In this document: in pieces, positions 9,381 through 18,871 of the stretch
Position numbering within the stretch: position 1 is the first letter of the stretch
Layout: each line of letters starts with the position of its first letter
Assembly: GCA_011800805.1 (NCBI GenBank)
Contig: MPNW01000392.1
Span: 124,732-143,634, forward strand
From: Hirudo medicinalis
Lineage: Eukaryota > Annelida > Clitellata > Hirudinida > Hirudinidae
Reading direction: 5' to 3'
DNA length: 18,903 bases
Program-made: the position numbers and the translations under genes
The notes under the pieces: model-generated
What the model was told of the DNA's origin: nothing
Seen by the model: only the letters and a program-made list of their open reading frames with translations
Databases searched by the model: none

Positions 9381-10284
9381 TCGTGCTTGTCACGAGTGTG
9401 GAATGACTGGTTACGAGGGAAACATGGTTGGCAGTCAATGTCTCCAGGCCTCCCTGCTCCAGCGACAACAATCTAACAACAACTCCATGTACAACTCCTA
9501 CTACACTTCCTACCAGGCCCCTCTTCCTCCTCCAGTTCAAGAGCACTCCACCTGTCAACAGCAGAGAAACTCGTGTCCATCTCGGGTTGTTTCCATTTTC
9601 CCGAGCAACCACTACTCCATGAGACCACTACAAACTTCAGCCAACTCGACGCCAAACAAGACCGTCTACAAGACATTCAGCGACTCCACACAACAGCAGC
9701 AGCAGGAGAACTACAACACTCGAGTCATGACGTCATTGGAATGCTTTCCGAAGTTCAACTCCTTCCGATGTCCGTCGAACACCTCTCAACCTGGAAAGAC
9801 TTCCAACAACGAATCCGACCCAGCCTGGAATTCCTGCTGCGAGAAGGAAACTTCATGTCATGAAGGACTCCACTCTGCCACTGAGAACCTCACCCAGTCC
9901 GTCATAAAGGAACCTTTAGATCCTCTCGATGTCAGACCCAAAGATCAGCAGAGCAATAACAGTCCCTTCAACCAGCAGCGACTCGATCTCCTTCCAAGGA
10001 CCAACGCCCCTCCCACGTGGCCTATACTCCGCCCATCGCCCATCCTTCCAAGCCACAAAAGTCCTTCTTTCACAAATCGTCAAAGTTTGGTGATTCCACT
10101 GGTCCCACAAAACAAGAAGAAGGAAGTTGGGTTTGCTGTTGTTGTTGATGACGTCGTTGATGATGACGATGATGGCGGTGTTGGAGATAACAAGGATTTG
10201 GGAGGGGATTGTCGCTATGAGAGATGCGAGTGTACAGAATGCCGAGAATCAACCGACAAGGACTTGATCGCATACGTCCGCTGA
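9381..10284 (+). CDS. Gene A: last exon, cytoplasmic tail
   Basis: A 904-base terminal exon, entered in phase 2 behind a long T-rich tract, encoding 300 residues to TGA at 10282. Joining gives LLRKSRACHECGMTGYEGN, so the tail starts with a basic, cysteine-bearing juxtamembrane segment that could be S-acylated (inference). The rest is low in complexity and probably disordered: Ser, Asn, Gln and Pro-rich, with a Tyr cluster (YNSYYTSYQ), Pro runs (PLPPP, APPTWPILRPSPILP), a CAG-type Gln run and a Val/Asp run. It ends with a Cys cluster (RYERCECTEC) before DLIAYVR. No enzymatic domain was recognised. Choice of frame rests on phase continuity with the membrane exon, its length and its preference for AAG, AAC and CAG. 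A 96-codon open frame (9573-9863) overlaps in another phase. The receptor or adhesion role is inferred from architecture only. Confidence 0.75.
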
Positions 10285-10305
10285 CTTCGGCGAGGAAGTA
10301 TTTCT

Positions 10306-10440
10306 CTAAAAGTAAAAGTAAAAGTACTTCAGTAAATAAATAGTTTTCTGAAAGAATTACTTCGAGACAGTCGTCCTTCAAACATAACATCCTAGTACTT
10401 GTACCTGTACTGCTTGTACTACTTGAGTATTACTTTCTCT
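10306..10440. repeat. AGTA-rich repeat with imperfect inverted symmetry
   Basis: The left part repeats AAAGTA (TAAAAGTAAAAGTAAAAGTACTTCAG without a break) and the right part repeats GTACTTG/GTACCTG and ends TACTTGAGTATTACTTT, roughly the reverse complement of the left. It overlaps the likely 3' UTR of gene A. Similar AGTACTT-rich blocks occur in some DNA-transposon-derived repeats; family not assigned. Confidence 0.45.
10335..10340 (+). terminator. Candidate polyadenylation signal, gene A
   Basis: AATAAA 51 bases after the stop codon. A second AATAAA lies at 10619-10624. Which one is used cannot be told from sequence. Confidence 0.4.
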
Positions 10441-11612
10441 CACGATGACTTCAGTAGTCAATCTTTCTACGATTCAGGAACTCTCTATTTAGAATAACAT
10501 GTTTTGATGCTTCATTAGTGGATGTCGAAAATGGCGAAAATATGCTTCTAATCTATTTACTTGTTGCATAAACATATCGAAATTTCAGAAACGTTATATT
10601 TCAGGATGGAAATGAGAGAATAAAGCGTAGATTCACTTTTAAATTTTTTTTGATTGAAATTTAAAATATTCTGTTCAAAACGCGACTTTCGCTCCCCTAA
10701 GTTTTCCATAATCCTGGTTTCTGAATGCATTTTAATCTCAACAATTTGCTTTCTTAGCGGGATTTAAAAGCATTTTAATCAAACTGTTCAAATATTGGAG
10801 TATTTTTCTCGTTTAAATGTTTAATTGTCAAGTAGTCGACTGGAATTTCAAACGTGAAATGTGAAACAACGCCGAATGTTTTACAGATTAGAAATATTTG
10901 CAGAAGCTAAAATTTATGTTCTAAATCACCAAACCGACAAAAAAAACTAATGATAATAATGGAATAAAATTAAAGCAATTTAAAAAAAAAAATTATCTCC
11001 TCCAATTTTCAAGGATCTACCTCTATATTTAGGTGACCATTAATAATTCAATGGAAAACAAAGTGTTTCATTAATTTGCTTTACATTTAAGCCCCATATA
11101 AATGATAGCATCAATATTTTTTCGAGTGAAGACTTGCGTAAATGCTTTTCTAAGCAAAGAAAGGATTTGAACCGTAAAAAGACGCAAAATATTTTTATTT
11201 TTATTTTCATTTAAATTCCGTCAGAAAACCATCATTTCCATTTGACGACCGTCATTCAATTGAATTTGAAATTCCAAAAAATCCAAGCATAGTTGACAGA
11301 GGCAGACTGAATATGGAGACAGAAGAATGCATTCTGTCTGGCACCTGAAACAGGTTGACCAAGAAACACGTTGCGATAAAATTTTTTTTACAAAATTATG
11401 GATAACCAGACATCTAGAAAAAGAATTCGAGTCAAAAATGGTAAATAATTTGTTTAATAAATCAAATAAATTTCAAGTGACTGCTTTATGTTTGAGCAAA
11501 TAATCTTCAGTAGTGATATTAAGCGCCTGACCATGACAGGTGAGGCATCAACCTTGTTTACATTTCAAATCTGCAGTTTATTATCGATCTCGGAGCTGTT
11601 TTCGCCCCCCAA
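10441..11612. other. Intergenic region between gene A and gene B
   Basis: AT-rich, no coding frame of note. Just before gene B, 'catttcaaatctgcag' (ending 11576) is a good 3' splice site, so the ATG at 11613 may lie in the second transcribed exon, with a 5' UTR exon further left. No TATA-like core promoter could be fixed with confidence. Confidence 0.45.
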
Positions 11613-12083
11613 ATGATTAATGGATTTGGACATTATGATTTCGATTTTCAGAGAAATCAAGTTTATCAGAGATCACCCGATATGCGATTTGCAGGTCCAA
11701 CAGCCATCATGAATCCACAAGCCCTACAAGGCGAAATCACGTCACCCCAAGACAATTTCACTCATCATTATCAAGCTCATTTTGGCGATGGTGTTCCTTA
11801 CAAGCCGACCACCACGATTTGGAACCTGAATAAGATCCTGAGGCGATGTGGTATTCCAGTTCCGATGAAGTACTGCACGAGAATGTGGTGCGTCAAGGAC
11901 GTCGGTGGTTACATAGCTGCTGGCTTCACGTGGTTCTTCATATTCGTTGGAGAGTTACTGATCATTCTCAACTGCCTCTCCACCAACCAAATCACAGCTG
12001 CAACTTGCACCAATATTTTTGTGACGCTCGTTATCTCCTCGTTGGCTTTCATAAGTCATTGCAAGTGCATGTTTTCTGATCCA
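11613..12083 (+). CDS. ZDHHC3: Gene B exon 1
   Basis: 471 bases, residues 1-157, ending in [10 protein letters not shown] before donor gtaaga, phase 0. It carries a hydrophilic N-terminal extension, the MWCVKDVGG segment and TM1-TM2. Reading on into the intron would add 27 residues before a stop, which I treat as unspliced sequence. Confidence 0.9.
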
Positions 12084-15000
12084 GTAAGATTTTGTTCCCA
12101 CTTAACAAATTTCTTTCTAAAGGAATCACCTAGAGTGATTGACATGGATAAAGAAAATGAATTTTAAAATTGTGAAAGTTGTGATTCCTAACTAATTGAG
12201 TTTGAGATTCAAAACCCAACATGAACTAACATACTAAACATGAACCGATGCACGAGAATACTTTTATTTGATAATATTTAGAAGTGCTTTTTCAAGTTGG
12301 AAAGTTCCAACTTGTCATTTAATCTCTCGTGCAATCGATCACCATTTCAATCATTTGTCGATATTCTGTCCACACAGGGCACCGTTCCACGAGGAAATGC
12401 CACGGGGGAAAACATTTCGAAGTTGGATTTGTCCGACGGAAAGCAGATTCTCAAATGCGTGAAGTGCGACTCCATAAAACCCGATCGTGCTCACCATTGC
12501 AGGTTCGAACATTTGAATGTGTTTGTGATTTGCTATCTTCGAAGTTTGTTCAAAGTAGTTACTTTGAGAGTTTCATTTGAAAGGAATTGCACTTTGCTTA
12601 ATTAAAATGCTTTTATGCACAGGTAAAATAATAACATTTGTCTTTAAAATATGTTTCAGTACTTGCCAAAGGTGCATCCGAAAGATGGATCACCACTGTC
12701 CTTGGATAAACAACTGTGTTGGTGAATTCAACCAGAAGTTCTTCGTCTTGTTTACTGTGGGTTGATGCTCACATCACTGCCAGTTATTAGAAATTAATAT
12801 TTATATAATATTTGTTTATATAATATTTGTTTATATAATATTTGTTTATACAATATTTGTTTATATGATATTTATATAATATTTGTTTGATGGCAGACTT
12901 TCGTGCTTTCTTCTAAGGTTTCTCGAGTTTCAGCAAATGAAACTGTTCACTATTTATGTTTGTGAAGTAATGCTTAAGTCACTTTTAAACCTAAAAATTA
13001 CAAATTACGATGACGACGACTATGACGACGGTGGTCGTGCGAATACAAAAGATGGATTGGTGTTAGACGTAGACGAACGTTTGTTAAATTGATTTTATCG
13101 AAAGACCGTTCATCGTTTCAGGGTTACGTGTGCCTCATGTCCTGCTACGGATTTGCCATTTCTCTTGCGACGCTCATCAACTGCCTCTCTGGTGCCTTAG
13201 AAAGTTTGTTTTGAAACGTTAAAATTTATTTTTTACAATTTATAAAACTGATTGATATTCATTCAGAAATAATTTCTCAGTTTAAATTTATTATTCTAAA
13301 ATAAACTTATAAATTGCTATTTGTTGAAGGCATATTTTCTTTTTGGGTGCTGCCAATTTAATTTTCAAAAGTGATAAAATAGGGCATGAAAATACAATCA
13401 CATTTACGAAGTTAACAATGTAATCGTAAGCGACGGACGATGCAATCAAAATAAACGTAAGACTTATGTAACATCTAGCCACACGTAATGCGTTGTCAGT
13501 ACGTACAATTCACGACCACTATGCCTTAAGCAGGTAATATTTGCAAACATGGCACATTGAGGCTTCAAAATCAATAATTCTCAATGAAAAGGCTTTTACG
13601 TGCTAATTAAATATTCATGCAGAATTTTCTGAAAATCCGCAAGGTGAGAAATACATTAACATTTAGAAAGCATGAATTATTCGCATCCTCGTCAGCTGCC
13701 GATCGTTATCATTGATATTAGCGGGATGTGCCGAACGTTATCTTCTCAGTTCATCTCCGATGATTGCTAACAATCACTGCTTATCAATGAATGTTTAGGT
13801 TTAAGTATTTCGAAGGAATTATTTAAAGTATTTTTAAGGGGTTGTTGGAAAATATTACAGTAATGTAGCAATAGTATGCTCACTGTGTATCACTGTATAT
13901 CACTGTATATACTCAACATCAACACATGAGACTGAATTGAGTTGATGTTTATGTAAAATACTTACTAAAGATATATATTTTTTATGTGAATTCTTTTTCT
14001 ATTTAAACTTAAATTAAATTCTATTTTTTTGTGGCTAATATTGCTTTTAATCTTGCTTAATTGCTTTTAAATATAATATCATAATTTTATAATTTATCTA
14101 ATAGTGTATAATTTTGGCTTCTTGTGTTCCACTCGAGAAATGGTCATGCACCAGTAGCCAGTAGGAGTGCACTTGAAGAACTTTGGTCTGATAATTTAAT
14201 GTTCTTGCACATTGAGTTCCAATATCTCACCCTTGTAACCCACTCTCAGAAATAAATATTTTGAAATATTTTGTTCTGAAGTAGTATTTTATAACAATGC
14301 CATTTCTTGCCTTGCTGTGGGAAACATCTCATTTCTTGTGTTATCATTATTTTTCGATGCTTGGAATATTATGCAATATTTTCTTGCATAACCTGAATAT
14401 AAAAATTTGTAAATATTAACATATTAAAATGATTTAATTACAAGATGTTTTTAAATAATATATTTAATTAAAATGAATATAAAATATTAATTAATAATAA
14501 TATATATATATTATTCATAGCATTCAACAAAATGATAAATGTAATAATAAGGATTAAACCCGTCGATTGTAGGTTGCTACTTCTCACTGACGGCAACCAT
14601 GTTGGTGTCCATCTGCCTGCTCATGGAGAGCCTCATGTTTGGTCTCTTCACGGCAATCATGTGTGGCACTCAGATGAATGCCATCTGCTCTGACCAAACT
14701 GTCAGTCGTTCTTCGATGTTATCATTTTGTTCTTCGTGACATTGAAATTACTTGGTTGCTGTGGTGTTTTGTAGGCTAGGATGCAAATCATTGCAAATGC
14801 ATTAAGGGGAAAATAATCTTAAGAAATCAATCAATTTGTTGTTTTTAATTTCTTTTTCATAATTCTTGGTAAACATTTTCATTTGGACTTATTGATAACA
14901 ATATGATGTTCTGCTTGTGATATTAATCGGGAAGAGATAGCATTTCCTTTTGCAATCATGAAATATCGTGACATGGGAACAATTTTATGTTATTTGCATC

Positions 15001-15256
15001 GTGCCTCATTTTTCTAGGATCTTCAAGCAACATAAGAATTGTCAATAATTCAAATGATTGTTCACCGAAAACACATTTTCCATCGCACCAGGGCATCGAG
15101 TCGGTGAAGAAAGAAAACAGAAAAAGAAAAACATGCAAGACGAGCCTCAGGGAAGTGTTTGGTGGCAGGTTCTCTTACAGATGGTTTTCGCCGTTTCACG
15201 AAACTCCCGACTTCATCGAAGGTCCGATTTTCGTCGAAGCGGCAGACGCCGTTTAG
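11613..15256 (+). CDS. ZDHHC3: Gene B: DHHC palmitoyltransferase, ZDHHC3/7 type (six exons)
   Basis: Spliced CDS: 11613-12083, 12378-12502, 12660-12756, 13122-13191, 14573-14700, 15092-15256; every junction is GT-AG with matching phase, giving 351 residues. The enzyme moves a fatty acyl group from acyl-CoA to its own DHHC cysteine and then to cysteines of membrane proteins; ZDHHC3/7 relatives act in the Golgi. Seen: TM1 about 97-122, TM2 126-150, PRGNAT at 161, the Cys-rich domain 184-218 (CVKC, HHCSTCQRC, DHHC at 209-212, NNC), TM3 226-252, TM4 258-285, [12 protein letters not shown] where the family has a TTxE-like site, and [13 protein letters not shown] near the C-terminus. The catalytic Cys212 and zinc ligands are intact. 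Compared with human ZDHHC3 the N-terminus is about 50 residues longer, which is unusual. An in-frame stop at 11541 with no earlier ATG supports the start. Orthology to ZDHHC3 versus ZDHHC7 cannot be separated here. Confidence 0.92.
12378..12502 (+). CDS. ZDHHC3: Gene B exon 2
   Basis: 125 bases after acceptor 'tgtccacacag', residues 158-198 plus two bases of codon 199. It encodes [13 protein letters not shown] and the first zinc-binding half, [17 protein letters not shown]. The donor ag|gttcga is weak, but phase and homology leave little doubt. Confidence 0.9.
12660..12756 (+). CDS. ZDHHC3: Gene B exon 3, DHHC catalytic exon
   Basis: 97 bases after acceptor 'atatgtttcag'. It completes Ser199 and encodes [15 protein letters not shown] followed by [17 protein letters not shown], then donor gtgggt in phase 0. 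It contains the acyl-accepting Cys212. Confidence 0.93.
12799..12889. repeat. 15-bp tandem repeat in gene B intron 3
   Basis: The unit TTTATATAATATTTG is repeated about six times with single-base changes in the right-hand copies. Confidence 0.92.
13122..13191 (+). CDS. ZDHHC3: Gene B exon 4, TM3
   Basis: A 70-base exon after acceptor 'catcgtttcag', encoding [20 protein letters not shown] and CLS, plus the first base of Gly255; donor gtgcct. Reading on would stop within 10 codons. It is short, but it restores the family's third membrane helix and the frame. Confidence 0.85.
13192..14572 (+). other. Gene B intron 4 (about 1.4 kb)
   Basis: The largest intron of this gene, flanked by phase-compatible exons. 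AT-rich with a 10-base TATCACTGTA repeat (three units near 13887-13912) and (TA)n around 14501-14512. No exon or RNA gene was seen. 13690-13790 is locally less AT-rich and motif-dense (separate entry). Confidence 0.7.
13693..13785. promoter_or_regulatory. Possible intronic enhancer: E-box plus three GATA-type sites
   Basis: CAGCTG at 13693-13698 and TTATC (GATAA reversed) at 13706-13710, 13738-13742 and 13781-13785, in a patch richer in G and C than the rest of the intron. Such words occur by chance in AT-rich DNA, so this is only a candidate. Confidence 0.2.
14573..14700 (+). CDS. ZDHHC3: Gene B exon 5, TM4 and TTxE-like site
   Basis: 128 bases after acceptor 'cgtcgattgtag', with two bases completing Gly255 and then [20 protein letters not shown] (TM4), [20 protein letters not shown] and QT, ending in phase 0 before gtcagt. 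SDQT replaces the TDET of human ZDHHC3, so the acidic residue of the TTxE-type motif is Gln. Confidence 0.9.
15092..15256 (+). CDS. ZDHHC3: Gene B exon 6, C-terminal tail
   Basis: 165 bases after acceptor 'catcgcaccag', starting [15 protein letters not shown] (family GIEQLKKEERRW) and continuing [13 protein letters not shown] before TAG at 15254-15256. The last residues, EAADAV, end in a hydrophobic residue with Asp at position -2, which could bind a class III PDZ domain (inference). The nearest polyadenylation-like words are ATTAAA at 15720 and AATAAA at 16209. Confidence 0.88.
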   Translation, partial: GIESVKKENRKRKTCKTSLREVFGGRFSYRWFSPFHETPDFIEGPIFVEAADAV

Positions 15257-15782
15257 ATTTTCCAAAAATATCTGCAAGTGGAAACTGGATTATTCCAGCT
15301 GAACTACCTATAAAATGTGAGACATTTATGACCAAACCATGTCCTGCCAGCTGGGTTATAAATAATGCCTTACCTTGCATAATTAATGAGCACTGCCATG
15401 GCCTTTTTTGTCTTCCACTTGCACCTGCCAGCAGCCAATTCACATGTACGTGTGTGACATGCCATGATATTTTTTATGCTCTCACACAATTGATATTTTG
15501 AATTTCATGTTTTTGAAAATATTTTCAGATTATTTTGTACAAAAGAATTATGTGTTATAATGTTATACAATTTTTATGTTCTTGCATGGGAACAATTTCT
15601 GCCACAAATGAATCTGCTTTTTTCAACAACTCAAGAAATATATTCACAAACCTGTATTATTGACATAAATGTTGAGAAATGTTCACTAATTGAGACATTT
15701 AAAAATATTGTAGGATGTGATTAAAACTCGTACTTTCATTAGTTGTGAATATGTTTTTTTATCATTTGTTGAGCTCCTGAGT

Positions 15783-15990
15783 CAGTGGTTCCCAAGCTTT
15801 TCATGCAGAAGGTCACATCTACTATTTTCGGTAGTTAAACGGGCCACAAGCTTATAAAGTTACAAAAGTCATGCAATGTCATTCTTAACTTTCAGCAACC
15901 AAATTCTAGAACTTGAAAAGCAGTCATCGTCAGTACTATTATTTGGCGTGCAGTTTCGCCGAATGGGTTGCCTTCCTGTATGCCCCTGCA
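15783..15990 (+). mobile_element. hAT-like terminal-repeat fragment
   Basis: Begins CAGTGGTTCCCAAGCTTTTC, followed by a 'ggtcacatct' and 'gggccacaag' context. Ends of hAT-superfamily DNA transposons and their non-autonomous relatives characteristically read CAGTGGTTCCCAAxCTTTT. I find no matching inverted end (expected GCTTGGGAACCACTG) and no transposase frame downstream, so this is a one-ended remnant. The right boundary is a guess. Confidence 0.5.
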
Positions 15991-17484
15991 AGTCACCTTC
16001 ACTTTCGAATCAATTCCAAGTTATTCATTTTTGAACGATCGATAGCTAATTTTTTTTTATATTTATTTATAGTTAAATAGACAATCAAATCACTAATCCG
16101 TTCCGAATTATACTGTTACTCGATTACTTGCTGGTCAAGTGCACTTAAATAGGAGTGCGCCAGATGTAGAGCGGTATTTTTAATACTTCACAAAGCGGTT
16201 TTGAATTGAATAAAGTATTTTTATTTTTAAAGATCTGGTTCTTCGTTAAATACAAAAGGAACAAGCAAGTGATGTTGCGACTTTCAGTTCATAAAGAAAT
16301 TACGCAATCCATCCTGATGTTGTAAACCAACGAGAGTGTTGCGAAATGTCTTCCCTCAGTAATTCAGATGTTTTTCACGATGCAGGTGACAAAACGTATC
16401 ACTGTGATAAAATGCGAAAATAAAAACTGCTGGACCTTAAAACGTCCCTTCACTCGTTGTCCACCATCTTGCATGTTTCACCTGCTTCTTGTAAACGATA
16501 ATAGTAGTCCTGTTCTGCTTCAACTTATCAACTAAAAAACTTAAAACCTACCTGTTCAATCGATCGTCTTGAAAAAGACATAATTTCTAATTGTCTAGGA
16601 TTCAAATTCACCGCAGTTTTACATCAACTACTGTGCTATTAATTGCTAACTTAATTGACCACTTACAAACAGAAGCAATCATCCGCTTTGAAAAAAGACA
16701 AAAAGCTTCCGAATTGAGACTCTGAGTCCATTGATGCTTTTCCTGTTATTTGCGATAAATTTGTTATTTGGTTAAATGGTTACTCCATAATGTTGACAAA
16801 ATCTTAAATAATTTTCTATTATTTGTTTCAAATAAAATTTTGCGCTGTTCACGAAATGGACTAAAATAAATAAACACGTATTCTGCTACGTGGTTACATT
16901 TGAAAGAAATCACTCAAAAAGCAATGAGTCGGGACTCAACAAAGAGCCAAAAATTGTTTCCTTGTTTCTTCTAATCTCAAAAATTTATTCAGTTCTTCCT
17001 CTCAACAAATGGGATGTTTGTAAATGTCTTATGGCCTAATTAACATGAATTAACCTTCAATTTTAAATCATCAAAATTAGTGGAGGAAGCTCCAACCACG
17101 CATTTATTTCATTTTGGCCATTGGCCCACGATGGTGCTGTTGCAGTTATTGCCACAAATTGCAGTTACCTGACGACAGTTGCTAAGACAAACTGTTGACA
17201 AAAATTCGATTGCCAGGACACAGCTGGCATGTTAAATGTGCAATCTGAATGCACAACATTTTAAGAAGATGCATGACAACAATGATTCGCATGATTAATT
17301 ATTTTCATTGTCTTGGTTTTTAGCGTACAATACAGCATTTATTCTCCATCGTAAGAGATATCAAATTCACAACATTTGGAAAGTAACTGTTGAGTTCATA
17401 GCTTTCCGAAACAATCCGCTATCAATTTTGTGATGTAAACCTCCATCTTTGAAAAACAAAACATTCGACAAAGAATTCAAAGTC
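15991..17484. other. Intergenic region between genes B and C
   Basis: About 1.5 kb without a recognised gene on either strand; frames are short. AATAAA at 16209-16214 is a possible late polyadenylation signal for gene B. The last few hundred bases should hold the promoter and 5' UTR of gene C, but no core element can be named with confidence. Confidence 0.5.
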
Positions 17485-18273
17485 ATGGGTTCCAATGCAT
17501 CCAAAGACGGAACTGGCTTGAAAAACTCCTTCCAATTGGAAACGTTTTACGAGCACACAGGAGGCATCAACGTCATGGCTCTCAGTGAAGATGAGGCTAT
17601 TCTGGCCTCAGGGAGTGACGACAAAACGGTGAAGCTGTGGACGACGATGGGCGATAACTGCGACTGCATTGGCACCTTGGAAGGACACGAGGACATCATT
17701 TACTGCCTCTCTATCGATGATAGGTTCATATGGAGCGGTGGAGCTGACAAAACTATCAGAAAATGGGACCTGGAAACATTTAGGAATCTCGGAGTTTTTC
17801 GCGGACACAAATCCATCATAAATCGCCTTTTGTCGACGGGAGTTTTTCTCTTCAGCAGCTCCTACGATAGAACTGCCAGATGCTGGGATGTCGACACTGG
17901 CGAATGTCTCAGAGTTTTTATCGGCCACAAAAGAGGAGTTTACCCGATTGCTTTTGTGCCTGAAGACGACGGAGATGTCGAAGGCAACAGGGAAAACGAT
18001 GAACCAAATTCTCAAGGGTATGACCACGAGAACAAAGACGTCCTCATCACAGGTTCTGCTGATTATTCGGCTATCATTTGGTCCTTCGAAACTGGGAGAC
18101 CAAAGCACGTCTTGAAAGATCACCAAGGTGCAATCACCTGCCTGGCCACGGACTTCCAAGGCAAGATCCTCCTGACGGGATCAACCGACCATACAATCAG
18201 GAGTTGGGACATTCAAAAGGGGATCAGACTGAGAATTTTCGAAGGACACCAGAGCTCCATTGTCTGTCTCGTA
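17485..18273 (+). CDS. WDR86: Gene C exon 1
   Basis: 789 bases, residues 1-263: the N-terminal MGxxxS signal, WD blades 1-5 and the start of blade 6 (EGHQSSIVCLV). The donor gta|gtaaga is in phase 0. Long antisense frames here are shadows. Confidence 0.92.
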
Positions 18274-18831
18274 GTAAGATGTAGCCAGTGTTTTTTAAAC
18301 TTTAATTTATTTAAAAGTTTAAGTTGTTCTTAAATGTAACTTTTATTAATATACATATAAATATTATTAGTAAAGAAGGATTACATTTACAATTTTGTAA
18401 TATATTCGCAAATCAATATTTCTGCATAGGTTTCAAATAGGATGGTATACAGTGGAAGTTCAGACCATACAGCTCGTTCTTGGGTCATTGAGTTCGGGGA
18501 TTGTGCCAGAGTTTACAAGGGACATCAGCACACTGTCAGTGTCCTCAAGTACAAGGACGGATTGCGTAAGTCGTTGGATCTTTTTGTGAGAAAATACTTA
18601 GGCATATACTCAATTATTTCTTAGTAATCTATGCAGACAAAATATTATTAACATTAGTTAATAATTGATAAGATTAGCATTATAACTTTACGTTATTACA
18701 GGTTTCATAATTTTATTCCAGTGTTTACAGGCAGTGGAGATGGCACAGCCATGTGTTTTGGATCGAAATCTGGAACACTTCTGAGGACTTTCAAGGGCCA
18801 CGATGTTTCAGTCAATGCCATTCAGGTTGAC
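17485..18831 (+). CDS. WDR86: Gene C: WDR86-like WD40 protein, 3' truncated by window edge
   Basis: Exons 17485-18273, 18430-18565 and 18722-18831 join in phase (0, 1, 0) to give 345 residues; the end lies outside. Eight WD40 blades are expected for the family and seven plus the start of the eighth are here. Each runs from a GH or equivalent (HTGG, EGHE, RGHK, IGHK, KDHQ, EGHQ, KGHQ, KGHD) to a terminal W-D, W or F. Blade 4 has an acidic loop of about 27 residues (PEDDGDVEGN onward), where the human protein also has an insert. FSSSYDRTAR and VYSGSSDHTAR match WDR86 closely. Start: the first ATG has a good context (gtcATGG) and gives MGSNAS, an MGxxxS N-myristoylation signal also present in human WDR86; the frame is open upstream to 17449 but without ATG. 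WD40 propellers are binding platforms; WDR86's own function is little known. Confidence 0.9.
18430..18565 (+). CDS. WDR86: Gene C exon 2
   Basis: 136 bases. The acceptor 'tttctgcatag' is preferred over the AG eleven bases downstream because it keeps phase 0 and restores VSNRMVYSGS, aligned without a gap to the family's LVNRLVYSGS. It ends after LKYKDGL plus one base, before the strong donor gtaagt. It encodes the rest of blade 6 and the start of blade 7. Confidence 0.9.
18722..18831 (+). CDS. WDR86: Gene C exon 3 (3' end uncertain)
   Basis: After acceptor 'tttattccag' it encodes LFTGSGDGTAMCF, then KGHDVSVNAIQV. Two donors fit phase 0: cag|gttgac (exon end 18825) and gac|gtaata (exon end 18831); I give the second because family proteins continue one or more residues past IQV. 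The remaining exon(s) for blade 8 lie past the right edge. Confidence 0.82.
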
Positions 18832-18858
18832 GTAATAGGAGCATGATGATAACCTTGA

Positions 18859-18871
18859 TAACGACGACGAC

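Noticed and set aside
9573..9863. 96-codon frame inside the last exon of gene A with natural-looking protein text
   Set aside because: It begins at GTG, not ATG, prefers CAA and AAA unlike the other genes, and the overlapping 300-codon frame connects in phase to the transmembrane exon. Overprinting was considered but not supported.
12883..13092. 69-codon frame with Asp-rich end
   Set aside because: It lies within gene B intron 3 over tandem and GAC-type repeats; including it would break the phase between exons 3 and 4.
17608..18159. 183-codon antisense frame
   Set aside because: It lies wholly opposite WDR86 exon 1, whose sense frame has clear WD40 homology and splice sites; the antisense frame is a shadow.
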